50,193 bases of DNA. It comes from Microcystis aeruginosa Ma_MB_S_20031200_S102. GTDB taxonomy: Bacteria; Cyanobacteriota; Cyanobacteriia; Cyanobacteriales; Microcystaceae. The notes under the pieces were generated by a model. It was given only the letters and a program-made list of their open reading frames with translations. It was not told where the DNA came from and did not search any database. The stretch spans positions 1 through 50,193 of the forward strand of contig SFBI01000115.1 in the NCBI GenBank assembly GCA_007095845.1. The letters are read 5' to 3'. Numbering within the stretch: position 1 is the first letter of the stretch; each line of letters opens with the position of its first letter. Below are positions 34,531 through 45,117 of the stretch, piece after piece. The position numbers and the translations under genes are program-made.

Positions 34531-35870
34531 CTATTTTCCCTCGATAATTGTCCTTTAAATTGTTGATAAAAAGCGTTCAGTGTCTTTTCTCTGTCGCCTT
34601 GATTGCTATTTTCCCATAATTCCTGCAAGGTAGATTTAAATAAGTCTGTGGTTTTATCCTGTAAGTCACAACCTAACTGAAGTTGTTGAGCAAAAATAGG
34701 AATAATTTCCTGAAAAGACCCTTGTTCAAAGGGAGAGTCAATCTGTAAGCAGTGAATAGGACTTAATTCTGATAATTTGTCCTTATCTCTCCAATCATTA
34801 CTTTTTTCATTATCTAAATCTAACCAAATCATTAATAAAAAGCCCGGAATGGGACTATTTTGTATTTTACTAGCTTTTTTGGTTAAATTTTGCCAAAACG
34901 AATCAATGTCCTTTAAACGGGAAAAGTCTGCACAATCAATTCCTTCAAAAATCAAACAAAAATTATTAGTCTTTAAATTTTTAATTCCTCCAGAATTATT
35001 GAAAAAATGTTCATGAAGACTATAGCTATCCCATTCTTCCTGACCATCTCCTTGAAACTTAAAAACAATAGGTTTAACGGGCAAATTATTAGTGATCAAG
35101 ATTTGTTCGTGTAAACGACGCAAACACCAAAAACGATATGTATGAGGACAAGGGGGAATATAAATAGTACCTTCTCGTAAAGGTTTAGCGGCTATTTTAT
35201 TAGTAAAATTTACTAGATTAGTGTAATTAAATTCTGTTGTCAAAACATGATAAATTTTTTCATTATTTGTTCGTTGATTTTTTGGGTTTTGATGATGATT
35301 TTGACAACATTCTAAGCTGTCAAAATCTAGTCCTAATACTTCGCAATAAGCTTGAACAATATAAGACTGTTTAGAGGTTCGCCCTTTTTTTCCTAGTCCA
35401 TATTTTTTTTCAGTACAAAACCGCAAACTATCTGTAGATATGCCAATTACCTTTAAAATAGACAAATCTAATAGATAATTAATATCTGCTAAGGTTAAAT
35501 GAATTGAATTATCATTAATATCTTCAATTCTGTACGCGCTTTTCTTCTGATTTTCAAATTTTTTAAAATCAGATTCATTTTGTAAGTACAATTTCTTCCC
35601 ATCTGTTTTTAAAACGTCTTTAGTTGTTCCGGATTGTGGCGATAGTGTCATCCAAGCTTTCAAGACATTTAATGGAATGGTATAACTGGAAGTTTCTGTT
35701 TGACTACGGTATTCTTCGAGAAATGCCTCAAGTAACCATCGACTTGCTTCTATTAATATTTGCTCTGTTTTCTCCGAAGCACAAAAATAGTTTCCCTTAT
35801 AAGCATCTTTAGCCTTACGAAGGGTTTCCACATCTTCATCCGATAATCTGATTTCGCCAGACCTTAACAT
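34512..35870 (-). CDS. Unrecognised protein, first gene of the MoxR-vWA-FGE operon
   Basis: 452 residues from the ATG at 35870; a TTG at 35882 would add four. I do not recognise it. N-terminus (to about 200) is polar and helical with a KKYGLGKKGRTSKQSYIVQA basic stretch. The C-terminal 230 residues alternate strands and helices in a P-loop-NTPase-like order: PVKPIVFKFQG, FCLIFEGIDCAD (Walker-B-like), GFLLMIWLDLDNE, HCLQIDSPFEQGSF. No Walker A is visible. This could be a degenerate STAND-like domain, a class reported in bacterial conflict systems; that is inference. It is coupled to the MoxR gene by a 19-nt overlap, so it is probably the substrate or effector of the ATPase-vWA pair. Confidence 0.6.
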   Translation of the reverse strand: MLRSGEIRLSDEDVETLRKAKDAYKGNYFCASEKTEQILIEASRWLLEAFLEEYRSQTETSSYTIPLNVLKAWMTLSPQSGTTKDVLKTDGKKLYLQNESDFKKFENQKKSAYRIEDINDNSIHLTLADINYLLDLSILKVIGISTDSLRFCTEKKYGLGKKGRTSKQSYIVQAYCEVLGLDFDSLECCQNHHQNPKNQRTNNEKIYHVLTTEFNYTNLVNFTNKIAAKPLREGTIYIPPCPHTYRFWCLRRLHEQILITNNLPVKPIVFKFQGDGQEEWDSYSLHEHFFNNSGGIKNLKTNNFCLIFEGIDCADFSRLKDIDSFWQNLTKKASKIQNSPIPGFLLMIWLDLDNEKSNDWRDKDKLSELSPIHCLQIDSPFEQGSFQEIIPIFAQQLQLGCDLQDKTTDLFKSTLQELWENSNQGDREKTLNAFYQQFKGQLSRENRWLNYP

Positions 35871-35996
35871 AAATCTCGTCAAACGTCAACCTACCATCTG
35901 ATCCACTTTTTGATCCCCTTTTGCCAGCATTTGCTTAAAGCATTTTAATCAACTTGTCCTCAAAAAACAAGCCATAAGGCGAAAGGAGCAAAATCT

Positions 35997-36173
35997 ATGA
36001 ATTTCTGGCAAAAACATAAAGCGGACATTGACGTGATTTGCCGCATCATCACCACTTTAACTGCCTTGGCTAGTTTGGGTGTTCAAGTGGGAGAGTTAAA
36101 GATTCCCCAAAGCGAGATTCCCCCTATCACTGAGGTTCAATTGGAAGCGGGGAAAAACACTCACATCCAGTAA
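35997..36173 (+). CDS. Small single-helix membrane peptide, divergent to the MoxR operon
   Basis: 58 residues from the ATG at 35997, with AAAGGAG (35982-35988) 8 nt upstream. Basic N-terminus (MNFWQKHKADIDV), one hydrophobic helix (VICRIITTLTALASLGVQV, about 13-31) and a polar tail ending NTHIQ. The strong ribosome site and a terminator 24 bp downstream support a real gene. It lies divergently next to the MoxR-vWA-FGE operon, about 125 bp from its first start. It may be a membrane effector or a sensor peptide, or be unrelated; no family is recognised. Confidence 0.6.
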   Translation: MNFWQKHKADIDVICRIITTLTALASLGVQVGELKIPQSEIPPITEVQLEAGKNTHIQ

Positions 36174-36196
36174 ATGAAGATAAATGCTAGGTATTT

Positions 36197-36234
36197 AAGC
36201 ACATTACCTGAAATAAAGGCCGATGTGCTTTTTT
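36197..36234 (+). terminator. Terminator after the small membrane peptide gene
   Basis: AAGCACAT (36197-36204) pairs with ATGTGCTT (36223-36230), with further CC/GG pairing inside and a six-T run at 36229-36234. It follows the 58-residue gene by about 24 bp and could also end the convergent ndhH transcript. Confidence 0.7.
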
Positions 36235-36291
36235 CATGAGACTGGGCCAAAACGAGGGTGAGTTAATAAGATAACCCACCCTGAAGGAGAT

Positions 36292-37476
36292 TTAGCGATC
36301 GACTGACCCCATAATAATATCAATACTGCCTAAAATCGCCATAATATCGGCAACTTTTACCCCTTTGAGGATATGAGGCAGAATTTGAAGATTATTAAAA
36401 TCGGCGGCCCGAATTTTCCAACGCCAAGGGAAAACATCATCATTACCGACGATAAAGATACCTAATTCCCCTTTACCACTTTCCAAGCGCACATAATGTT
36501 CACCTTTAGGAATCTTAAAAGTGGGGGCGACTTTTTTGGCGATATATTGATAGTCAAAATCATTCCAAGCTGATTTTTTCCCTTCTGCCATCCGTTTCGC
36601 TTCCAGATTTTCGTAGGGACCACCGGGTAAACCTTTCAGTGCTTGCCGGATAATCTTCACCGATTCGCGCATTTCCCGAATCCGCACCAGATAACGAGCA
36701 AAACAATCGCCGGCGGTTTCCCAATGCACTTCCCAGTCAAAATCGTCGTAACACTCGTAATGGTCAACTTTTCTTAAATCCCATTTCACCCCAGAAGCGC
36801 GTAACATCGGACCGGATAAACCCCAGTTAATCGCTTCATCTCTGGTAATGCAGCCTACCCCTTCAATACGACGGCGGAAAATCGGGTTATTAGTGATTAA
36901 TTTCTCGTATTCGTCCACTTTTGGGTCAAAATAGTCACAGAAATCCACGCACTTATCCACCCATCCGTAGGGTAAATCTACCGCCACGCCACCAATGCGG
37001 AAATAATTATTATTAATTAACCGCATTCCCGTGGCAGCTTCCCAGAGGTCATAAATCATCTCCCGTTCCCGGAAAATGTAGAAAAAGGGAGTTTGTGCGC
37101 CTACATCCGCCATAAAGGGACCTAACCAGAGTAAATGGTTAGCGATGCGGTTGAGTTCCAACATAATCACCCGGATATATTGCGCTCGTTTGGGAACGGC
37201 GATATCGGCTAATTTTTCGGGAGCATTGACCGTAATCGCCTCATTAAACATCCCTGCGGCGTAATCCCATCGACTAACGTAGGGAACGTACATGACATTA
37301 GTGCGATTTTCGGCAATTTTTTCCATGCCCCGATGAAGATAACCGATCACGGGTTCACAGTCAATCACGTCTTCCCCGTCAAGGGTGACGATTAAGCGCA
37401 AAACTCCGTGCATTGACGGGTGATGGGGTCCCATGTTTAAAACCATGGGTTCTGTTCTCGTTTCAATTTTTGCCAT
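36292..37476 (-). CDS. ndhH: NAD(P)H-quinone oxidoreductase subunit H
   Basis: 394 residues from the ATG at 37476, the standard NdhH length; a farther upstream start (37542) would add 22 non-homologous residues. It is the 49-kDa-type subunit of the NDH-1 complex, which carries photosystem I cyclic and respiratory electron flow at the thylakoid. Marks: [58 protein letters not shown], and the C-terminal IIMGSVDR. It appears intact. Confidence 0.97.
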   Translation of the reverse strand: MAKIETRTEPMVLNMGPHHPSMHGVLRLIVTLDGEDVIDCEPVIGYLHRGMEKIAENRTNVMYVPYVSRWDYAAGMFNEAITVNAPEKLADIAVPKRAQYIRVIMLELNRIANHLLWLGPFMADVGAQTPFFYIFREREMIYDLWEAATGMRLINNNYFRIGGVAVDLPYGWVDKCVDFCDYFDPKVDEYEKLITNNPIFRRRIEGVGCITRDEAINWGLSGPMLRASGVKWDLRKVDHYECYDDFDWEVHWETAGDCFARYLVRIREMRESVKIIRQALKGLPGGPYENLEAKRMAEGKKSAWNDFDYQYIAKKVAPTFKIPKGEHYVRLESGKGELGIFIVGNDDVFPWRWKIRAADFNNLQILPHILKGVKVADIMAILGSIDIIMGSVDR

Positions 37477-37554
37477 AGGGCTACCGATGATCCCGAAAAT
37501 CTTTTTAAAGTTATTATAAGTAAACGCTTCGACAATACACAAGGACTATCGGGT

Positions 37555-37640
37555 ATCAGTAATCAGTAATCAGTGATCAGTAATCAGTAATCAGTAATCA
37601 GTAATCAGTAATCAGTGATCAGTAATCAGTAATCAGTAAT
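37555..37640. repeat. Heptamer array (CAGTAAT)n
   Basis: About 12 copies of CAGTAAT with occasional CAGTGAT, starting 79 bp upstream of the ndhH start codon. Confidence 0.9.
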
Positions 37641-37738
37641 CAGGAGACAGGAGTCAGGATTCAGGAGTCAGGAGTCAGGAGACAGGAGACAGGAGACAGG
37701 AGTCAGGAGTCAGGAGTCAGGAGACAGGAGTCAGGAGA
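37641..37738. repeat. Heptamer array (CAGGAGA/T)n
   Basis: About 14 copies of CAGGAGA or CAGGAGT with one CAGGATT, directly following the CAGTAAT array in the same register. Confidence 0.9.
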
Positions 37739-38005
37739 TTATTTTTATTTATTCTCCCCACTACCCCACTACCCCACTTCCCCATTTCCCCATTTCCCCA
37801 TTTCCCCATTTCCCCATTTCCCCACTTCCCCACTTCCCCACACCCCACTTCCCCACTTCCCCACTTCCCCACTTCCCCACTTCCCCACTTCCCCACTTCC
37901 CCACTTCCCCACTTCCCCACACCCCACACCCCACACCCCACACCCCACACCCCACACCCCACACCCTCTTTGAAGTCAGGAGATTATTTTTATTTATTCT
38001 CCCCA
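37730..38005. repeat. Direct repeats flanking the C-rich array
   Basis: The sequence GTCAGGAGATTATTTTTATT then TATTCTCCCCA occurs at about 37730-37760 and again at about 37975-38005, on both sides of the C-rich array. A diverged copy with a C-rich tail lies near 41418. Confidence 0.85.
37755..37966. repeat. C-rich array of CCCCAYTT octamers and CCCCACA heptamers
   Basis: Starts with CCCCACTA, changes to CCCCATTT, then CCCCACTT octamers, then about seven CCCCACA heptamers at the end. This is the only array here whose main unit is 8 bp rather than 7. Confidence 0.9.
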
Positions 38006-38011
38006 TTTCCT

Positions 38012-38044
38012 AATTCATAATTCATAATTCATAATTCATAATTC
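38012..38044. repeat. Heptamer array (AATTCAT)n
   Basis: About 4.7 copies of AATTCAT. The complementary run ATGAATT occurs near 19765. Confidence 0.85.
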
Positions 38045-38258
38045 CCTCTCCCCGCTCGATCGAGTACAATAGAGTGTTCAGCAAAAGTGATCGGCTATTA
38101 GCTTTGATTAGTCCTTCGGTAAGAATATAAACCAGAGAAAAGAGCTATTAAGAGCGGCAATAAGCTGAAAAAGCTCAAAAACTGAATTTTAGGCTGAAGG
38201 CTGACGTTAGCTTGCTGAAAGCTGAATCCCTTTGATAATTTTTTTTACTTGAATCACC

Positions 38259-41228
38259 GTGGTTATCCAAATCGACTCAACTCAAAACTACGAAACCAAA
38301 ACCCAAGAGATCGCTAGACAACTTTTAGCCGAAACTCGCGAAAAAAAAGGTCTTTGGTCTGCTTTACAGGATCAAATGCGTTGGGATGATAAATTACTCG
38401 ATTGGGCCATGTCTAACCCCAATTTACGAGTACAATTATTCCGTTTTATTGACTGTTTACCCGCTCTACGCAGTAATGCCGAGATCGCTAATCATCTCCA
38501 ACAATACCTCGGTGATGCTTCCGTAGAACTGCCCAGTGCGCTGAAAAGTATCCTCAACTTTAGTGATCCTAACTCCCTACCGGCTCAAACGGCCGCCAGT
38601 GTGATCAGTAAATCCGTAGAAACCTTAGCTCGTAAGTATATCGCTGGGGAAGACCTAGGGCAAATTACTCGCACTGTCACCCGTCTGCGGAAGGAAAAAA
38701 TGGCTTTTACTATAGATCTCCTCGGTGAAGCGGTAATTACTGAAGCGGAAACCCAAGTTTATCTACAAAGTTATCTCGATTTAATGACCCATTTGGCTCA
38801 AGAAGCGAGCAAATGGAACAAAGTTAGCCAAATTGATGAAGCGGACGGCGACTTATTACCACAAGTGCAGGTTTCTGTCAAGCTAACTGCCTTTTATTCT
38901 CAGTTTGATCCCATAGATCCCATTGGTAGTAAGGAAAAAGTTTGCGATCGCATTCGCCTACTATTGCGACGCGCTCAGGAGTTAGGGGTAGCAGTCCATT
39001 TTGATATGGAACAGTACGTTTATAAAAACCTCACCCTGGCTATCCTGAAAGAATTACTCCTAGAAGAAGAATTTCGCAGTCGTACCGATATTGGTATCAC
39101 CCTACAGGCATATTTAAGAGATTCTGCCCAAGATTTACAAGATTTAATTAATTGGGCTAAAAAGCGCGGTTATCCCCTGACTGTCCGGCTAGTCAAAGGT
39201 GCTTACTGGGATCAGGAAACGATTAAATCTCGGCAAAATCATTGGCCACAGCCGGTATATAACGAAAAATCAGCCACTGATGCCAATTATGAACGGATGA
39301 CGCGGTTATTATTGGAAAATCATCAATATTTATACGCTGCTATCGGTAGTCATAACGTGCGATCGCAAGCTTTGGCTTGTGCGATCGCAGAAAGTTTAGA
39401 AATTCCCCGTCGTCGCTTTGAAATGCAGGTATTGTACGGCATGGGCGACCAATTAGCCAAAGCCTTAGTGAAGCGGGGTCATCGGGTGCGGGTTTATTCC
39501 CCCTACGGACAACTTTTACCCGGTATGGCCTACCTAATCCGCCGTTTATTAGAAAATACTGCTAATAGTTCCTTCCTACGGCAAAATTTGGAGGATCGTC
39601 CCGTGGAAGATTTAATCGCAGCCCCCCGGGTTTTAGGCAATGATAACCCGATTATCGCCGGTTTTCCTAATGCCCCCGATACAGATTATGCCAACGAGCA
39701 ATTAAGAAATAAAGCGAGTCAAGCCCTTACTTTTGTCAAAAATTCCCTCGGTAAGACCTATTTACCCCTAATTAACGGTGAATACGTCGCCACCAATGTT
39801 CAAATCAATTCCGTTAATCCCTGTAATCCGCAGGAAATAGTGGGAAAAGTGGGCTTAATTGAGGTGGAACAGGCAGAAAAAGCGATCATAGCGGCGAAAC
39901 AGGCTTTTCCTGCTTGGAAACGCACCCCAGTGGCTAAAAGAGCCGAAATACTGCGAAAAGCGGCAGATTTGATGGAAGCGCGACGACACGAGTTATCGGC
40001 CTGGATTTGTTTGGAAGTGGGCAAAGTTATCCAACAGGCGGATCCAGAAGTGTCAGAAGCGATCGATTTTTGCCGTTATTACGCCTCCGAGATGGAAAGA
40101 CTGGATTTAGGGCATAATTTCGACGTAGCAGGCGAGAATAATCGTTATTCCTACCAACCCCGGGGTATTGCTTTAGTGATTTCTCCTTGGAATTTCCCCC
40201 TAGCGATCGCAGTTGGCATGACAGTAGCAGCTTTAGTAGCAGGTAACTGCACGCTATTGAAACCGGCCGAGACTTCTTCGGTAATTACGGCGAAATTTGC
40301 CGAGATTCTCCTAGAAGCGGGTATTCCTGCCGGAGTCTTCCAATATATCCCGGGTAAAGGTTCCCAGGTGGGGGCGCATTTAGTTAGCCATCCCGATGTT
40401 CACCTAATCGCCTTCACCGGTTCACGAGAAGTGGGCTGTCGCATCTATACAGATGCCTCTATCGTGCAAAAGGGTCAAAAACACCTAAAACGAGTTATCG
40501 CCGAAATGGGCGGCAAAAATGCCCTAATTGTCGATGAGAGTGCCGATTTAGATCAGGCCGTTGTCGGTGCGGTTAAGTCTGCTTTTGGCTACACCGGCCA
40601 GAAATGTTCGGCCTGTTCGCGGATAATCGTTCTGGAAAGCGTCTATGATAGCTTTGTTGATCGCTTTGTCGAGGCTACCAAGTCCCTCAATATCGGGCCG
40701 ACGGATTTACCGAGTACGGAAGTAGGACCGGTTATCGACGAGAAAGCTCAAGCAAGAATTCGGGAATATATCGAAACTGGCAAAAAAGAGGCAGAATTGG
40801 CCCTAGAGATGCCGATTCCAGAGGTGGGTTACTTCGTCAGTCCCACCGTCTTTAAAAATGTTCCCCCCGATGCGGTAATAGCGATGGAGGAGATTTTTGG
40901 TCCAGTGGTGGCGATTATCAAAGTGAGTAATTTCGAGCAAGCTTTAGCTGTGGCTAACGGAACCGACTATGCTTTAACCGGTGGCTTATATTCTCGCACT
41001 CCTGCCCATATTAACCGAGCTATGCAGGAATTTGAAGTGGGAAACCTCTATATTAACCGGGGAATCACCGGTGCGATTGTCTCCCGTCAACCCTTCGGGG
41101 GTTTCAAGATGTCGGGGGTAGGTTCCAAAGCAGGGGGTCCGGATTATCTGCTGCAATTCCTCGAACCTCGTCACATCAGCGAGAATATTCAACGTCAGGG
41201 ATTTGCACCGATTGAAGGGGCCGATTAA
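38259..41228 (+). CDS. putA: Bifunctional proline dehydrogenase / P5C dehydrogenase
   Basis: 989 residues from the GTG at 38259 (no ATG nearby; no strong ribosome site). It oxidises proline to glutamate in two steps. PRODH part (about 60-460): FAD-barrel marks such as TVRLVKGAYWDQETIKS and QVLYGMGDQLAKAL. Aldehyde dehydrogenase part (about 505-975): ISPWNFPLAIAVG, FTGSREVG, the general base Glu in VIAEMGGKNALIV, the catalytic Cys in GYTGQKCSACSR (about 783), and EEIFGPVVAI. The N-terminal DNA-binding domain of enteric PutA is absent, so it should not be autoregulatory. Single gene. Confidence 0.96.
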   Translation: MVIQIDSTQNYETKTQEIARQLLAETREKKGLWSALQDQMRWDDKLLDWAMSNPNLRVQLFRFIDCLPALRSNAEIANHLQQYLGDASVELPSALKSILNFSDPNSLPAQTAASVISKSVETLARKYIAGEDLGQITRTVTRLRKEKMAFTIDLLGEAVITEAETQVYLQSYLDLMTHLAQEASKWNKVSQIDEADGDLLPQVQVSVKLTAFYSQFDPIDPIGSKEKVCDRIRLLLRRAQELGVAVHFDMEQYVYKNLTLAILKELLLEEEFRSRTDIGITLQAYLRDSAQDLQDLINWAKKRGYPLTVRLVKGAYWDQETIKSRQNHWPQPVYNEKSATDANYERMTRLLLENHQYLYAAIGSHNVRSQALACAIAESLEIPRRRFEMQVLYGMGDQLAKALVKRGHRVRVYSPYGQLLPGMAYLIRRLLENTANSSFLRQNLEDRPVEDLIAAPRVLGNDNPIIAGFPNAPDTDYANEQLRNKASQALTFVKNSLGKTYLPLINGEYVATNVQINSVNPCNPQEIVGKVGLIEVEQAEKAIIAAKQAFPAWKRTPVAKRAEILRKAADLMEARRHELSAWICLEVGKVIQQADPEVSEAIDFCRYYASEMERLDLGHNFDVAGENNRYSYQPRGIALVISPWNFPLAIAVGMTVAALVAGNCTLLKPAETSSVITAKFAEILLEAGIPAGVFQYIPGKGSQVGAHLVSHPDVHLIAFTGSREVGCRIYTDASIVQKGQKHLKRVIAEMGGKNALIVDESADLDQAVVGAVKSAFGYTGQKCSACSRIIVLESVYDSFVDRFVEATKSLNIGPTDLPSTEVGPVIDEKAQARIREYIETGKKEAELALEMPIPEVGYFVSPTVFKNVPPDAVIAMEEIFGPVVAIIKVSNFEQALAVANGTDYALTGGLYSRTPAHINRAMQEFEVGNLYINRGITGAIVSRQPFGGFKMSGVGSKAGGPDYLLQFLEPRHISENIQRQGFAPIEGAD

Positions 41229-41253
41229 GCCATTCACAGCTAAAATTGGCGAT

Positions 41254-41273
41254 TATTGGGGGTTTCTACCCCC
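41254..41273. terminator. Hairpin after putA
   Basis: TTGGGGGT TTCT ACCCCCAA forms an 8-bp stem about 25 bp after the putA stop. No T-run follows, so it may act as a transcript-end stabiliser rather than a full terminator. Confidence 0.55.
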
Positions 41274-41356
41274 AAATCGGGTTCATTTATCGGCTAATAA
41301 TAAATCCAGTTATTAAAAACTGATTATTTATTCTCCGTTTTGCCTTCTGCATGAGT

Positions 41357-43296
<1,940 letters not shown>

Positions 43297-43309
43297 AATC
43301 TAGGGAGAA

Positions 43310-43358
43310 GCTATCAGTTTTTGTCGGGGAATTTTTTGACCTGCTTATCACTGATAGC
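43310..43358. terminator. Possible shared terminator between pgm and the terB-like gene
   Basis: GCTATCAGT (43310-43318) pairs with ACTGATAGC (43350-43358), with a 31-nt loop containing a T6 run. The large loop lowers confidence. It lies between convergent genes. Confidence 0.4.
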
Positions 43359-43364
43359 CCCTCT

Positions 43365-43775
43365 TTAGTTACTTTCAGTAATTGCCCTGTGGTACAATTT
43401 CTGAATTCCCGTCACTAATTTATCTAACATTGAACGATGGCTATCGTGAGTCGGATCAAAACTTTGCACTTTGGTTAATAACTTTGCTTCCTGTACGTCC
43501 ACGTCGTCATCGCTATAGATTAAAGTGCTAATCGATGCTAGTAGATCTTGATAGGTTTCTGGACTAGGATTATCGCCTAAATAGGACTCCAACCATCGAT
43601 AACATTCACTGGTTTTAACTGGTTTTAGTTCCGATAATAGTGGTTTAATCTCTGGATCATCATCAAGTTTTTCCCTCACAGCTACCTGTCGTAAATAACT
43701 TCTTTCTGATGGTTGAATCACACCATCAATCCAAGCAACACCGATGAGAATTTTCAGTAATTGTTTATTTTTCAT
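43365..43775 (-). CDS. TerB-like protein
   Basis: 136 residues. TerB-type helical fold with acidic metal-binding pattern: ILIGVAWIDGVIQPSERSYL at the N-terminus and SISTLIYSDDDVDVQEAKLL in the second half, each carrying the D-G/D-x(n)-E pattern of the family. The cellular role is unclear; TerB domains bind calcium and are often linked to membrane stress functions. The start is 2 bp after the rsmB stop, so it is the last gene of the esterase-rsmB-terB operon. Confidence 0.75.
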   Translation of the reverse strand: MKNKQLLKILIGVAWIDGVIQPSERSYLRQVAVREKLDDDPEIKPLLSELKPVKTSECYRWLESYLGDNPSPETYQDLLASISTLIYSDDDVDVQEAKLLTKVQSFDPTHDSHRSMLDKLVTGIQKLYHRAITESN

Positions 43776-43776
43776 C

Positions 43777-45117
43777 TCACACTTCCTTGACTAACTTAGC
43801 CATAAAAAAACCGTCTTGATTATGTCGATGGGGTAACACTTCGATCGCTCCCGTTTCTGTATAGTATTCTGAGAAAGATGAATTAGAGTCGGGAGTGGCC
43901 ATTTTCCAATCGGGATGAGCGGCTAAAAACTGCTCGATCACTCTTTCATTTTCTAACGGATTTAAGGTACAGGTGGCATAAACTAAGATTCCCTTCGGTT
44001 TTACCCAAGTGGCAGCCGAGGCTAAAAGTTCCCCCTGTCGTTTGGCTAGTACAGGTAAATTTTCGGGTGTTTGTCGCCAACGTATATCAGGACGCTTGTG
44101 CAGGGTTCCCAATCCTGAACAGGGAGCATCGATTAGTACACGATCGGCGATGCCACACCACTGGGGACGATCGCGACTATCCCCTAGATGTATTTCGATC
44201 GCTTTTAAGTCTAATCTTTTAATATTGGCTTCTAACTGTCGTAAACGGGATGCCGTTTGATCACAGGCTAATATTCTACCTCGATCGCCCATTAATTCGG
44301 CAATATGAGTGGTTTTTCCCCCCGGTGCCGCACAAGCGTCGATAATTGTCTCTCCGGGCTGGGGATCGAGGAGATAAGTGACTAATTGGGCGCTAATATC
44401 CTGTAGGGTGTAATTTCCGGCTCTAAATCCCTCTAAACGCTCAATATTGCCTAAACCAGAGGTTAAACGGCAAGCTAGAGGTAACTTAAGATGATTAAAA
44501 GTTATATTGGCTGATTCTAACTCATTTTCTAGGGCTTCTCGGCTAGTTTTCAGGGGATTAATCCGAATATCGAGGTCAGGAGAGCGATTAAACCATTGAC
44601 ACAGTTGTTCCGTTTCCGTAACACTAAAGCGATCTAACCACAATTGCACCAACCAATCGGGGAAACTGTGGAGAATGCCCAATCTAGAAGCGGTATTTTC
44701 TGGCAAAATTAAAGGATCGTCGCCATTAGCAGTTAAACGGAGATATTGCCGCAGCATTCCGTTAACCACCGCCGCTAATTTGCCTAAATGACTGATTTTA
44801 GTTAATTCTACCGCCGTATTCACCGCCGCTGATGGGGGAATCTGGGAGAGATAACGCAGTTGATAAAGACCAATATGAAGAATTCGCCGTAAATCTGGGG
44901 GTTGCTGGGCTGCGGTTTTTTTCCCCAGGCGATCGAGCAGCGCATCCAGAGTTCTTTGTCGGCGCATTATACCATAAACAATTTCCGTTGTCAAGGCCTT
45001 GTCAAGACAATTTAAGGAACTAACGGACAAATGACGATCAAGAGCGCGATCGGGATAGGTGGAAAAGCGATCGATATCGCGTAAAATCAGCCAAGCCAGC
45101 TGACGAGCATTATTCAT
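43777..45117 (-). CDS. rsmB: 16S rRNA m5C967 methyltransferase RsmB
   Basis: 446 residues. N-terminal NusB-like domain (ARQLAWLILRDIDRFSTYPD to about 140), then the SAM-dependent methyltransferase. SAM-binding DACAAPGGKTTHIAELMG, motif IV DAPCSGLGTLHKRPDIRW and motif VI VYATCTLNPLENE carry the two conserved catalytic cysteines of m5C methylases. The start overlaps the esterase stop as ATGA (45114-45117). Confidence 0.95.
   Translation of the reverse strand: MNNARQLAWLILRDIDRFSTYPDRALDRHLSVSSLNCLDKALTTEIVYGIMRRQRTLDALLDRLGKKTAAQQPPDLRRILHIGLYQLRYLSQIPPSAAVNTAVELTKISHLGKLAAVVNGMLRQYLRLTANGDDPLILPENTASRLGILHSFPDWLVQLWLDRFSVTETEQLCQWFNRSPDLDIRINPLKTSREALENELESANITFNHLKLPLACRLTSGLGNIERLEGFRAGNYTLQDISAQLVTYLLDPQPGETIIDACAAPGGKTTHIAELMGDRGRILACDQTASRLRQLEANIKRLDLKAIEIHLGDSRDRPQWCGIADRVLIDAPCSGLGTLHKRPDIRWRQTPENLPVLAKRQGELLASAATWVKPKGILVYATCTLNPLENERVIEQFLAAHPDWKMATPDSNSSFSEYYTETGAIEVLPHRHNQDGFFMAKLVKEV

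Larger units (their letters stand above)
37543..38258. other. Repeat-rich gap between ndhH and putA
   Basis: No gene. Several short tandem arrays (separate entries) fill 37555-38045. From 38046 to 38258 is AT-rich single-copy DNA that presumably holds the putA promoter. A CGATCGAGTACAAT stretch lies near 38057. The minus-strand frames through the arrays (Gly/Trp/Lys repeats) are artefacts of repeats. Confidence 0.7.

Noticed and set aside
37717-38006. Three minus-strand reading frames with Gly-Lys-Trp-Gly-Ser repeats
   Set aside because: They are translations of the CCCCACTT octamer array; all three frames stay open because 8-bp units cycle through frames, and no start or ribosome site supports them.
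37555-38044. Possible CRISPR array
   Set aside because: Units are 7-8 bp, directly adjacent and without unique spacers, and no cas genes occur.
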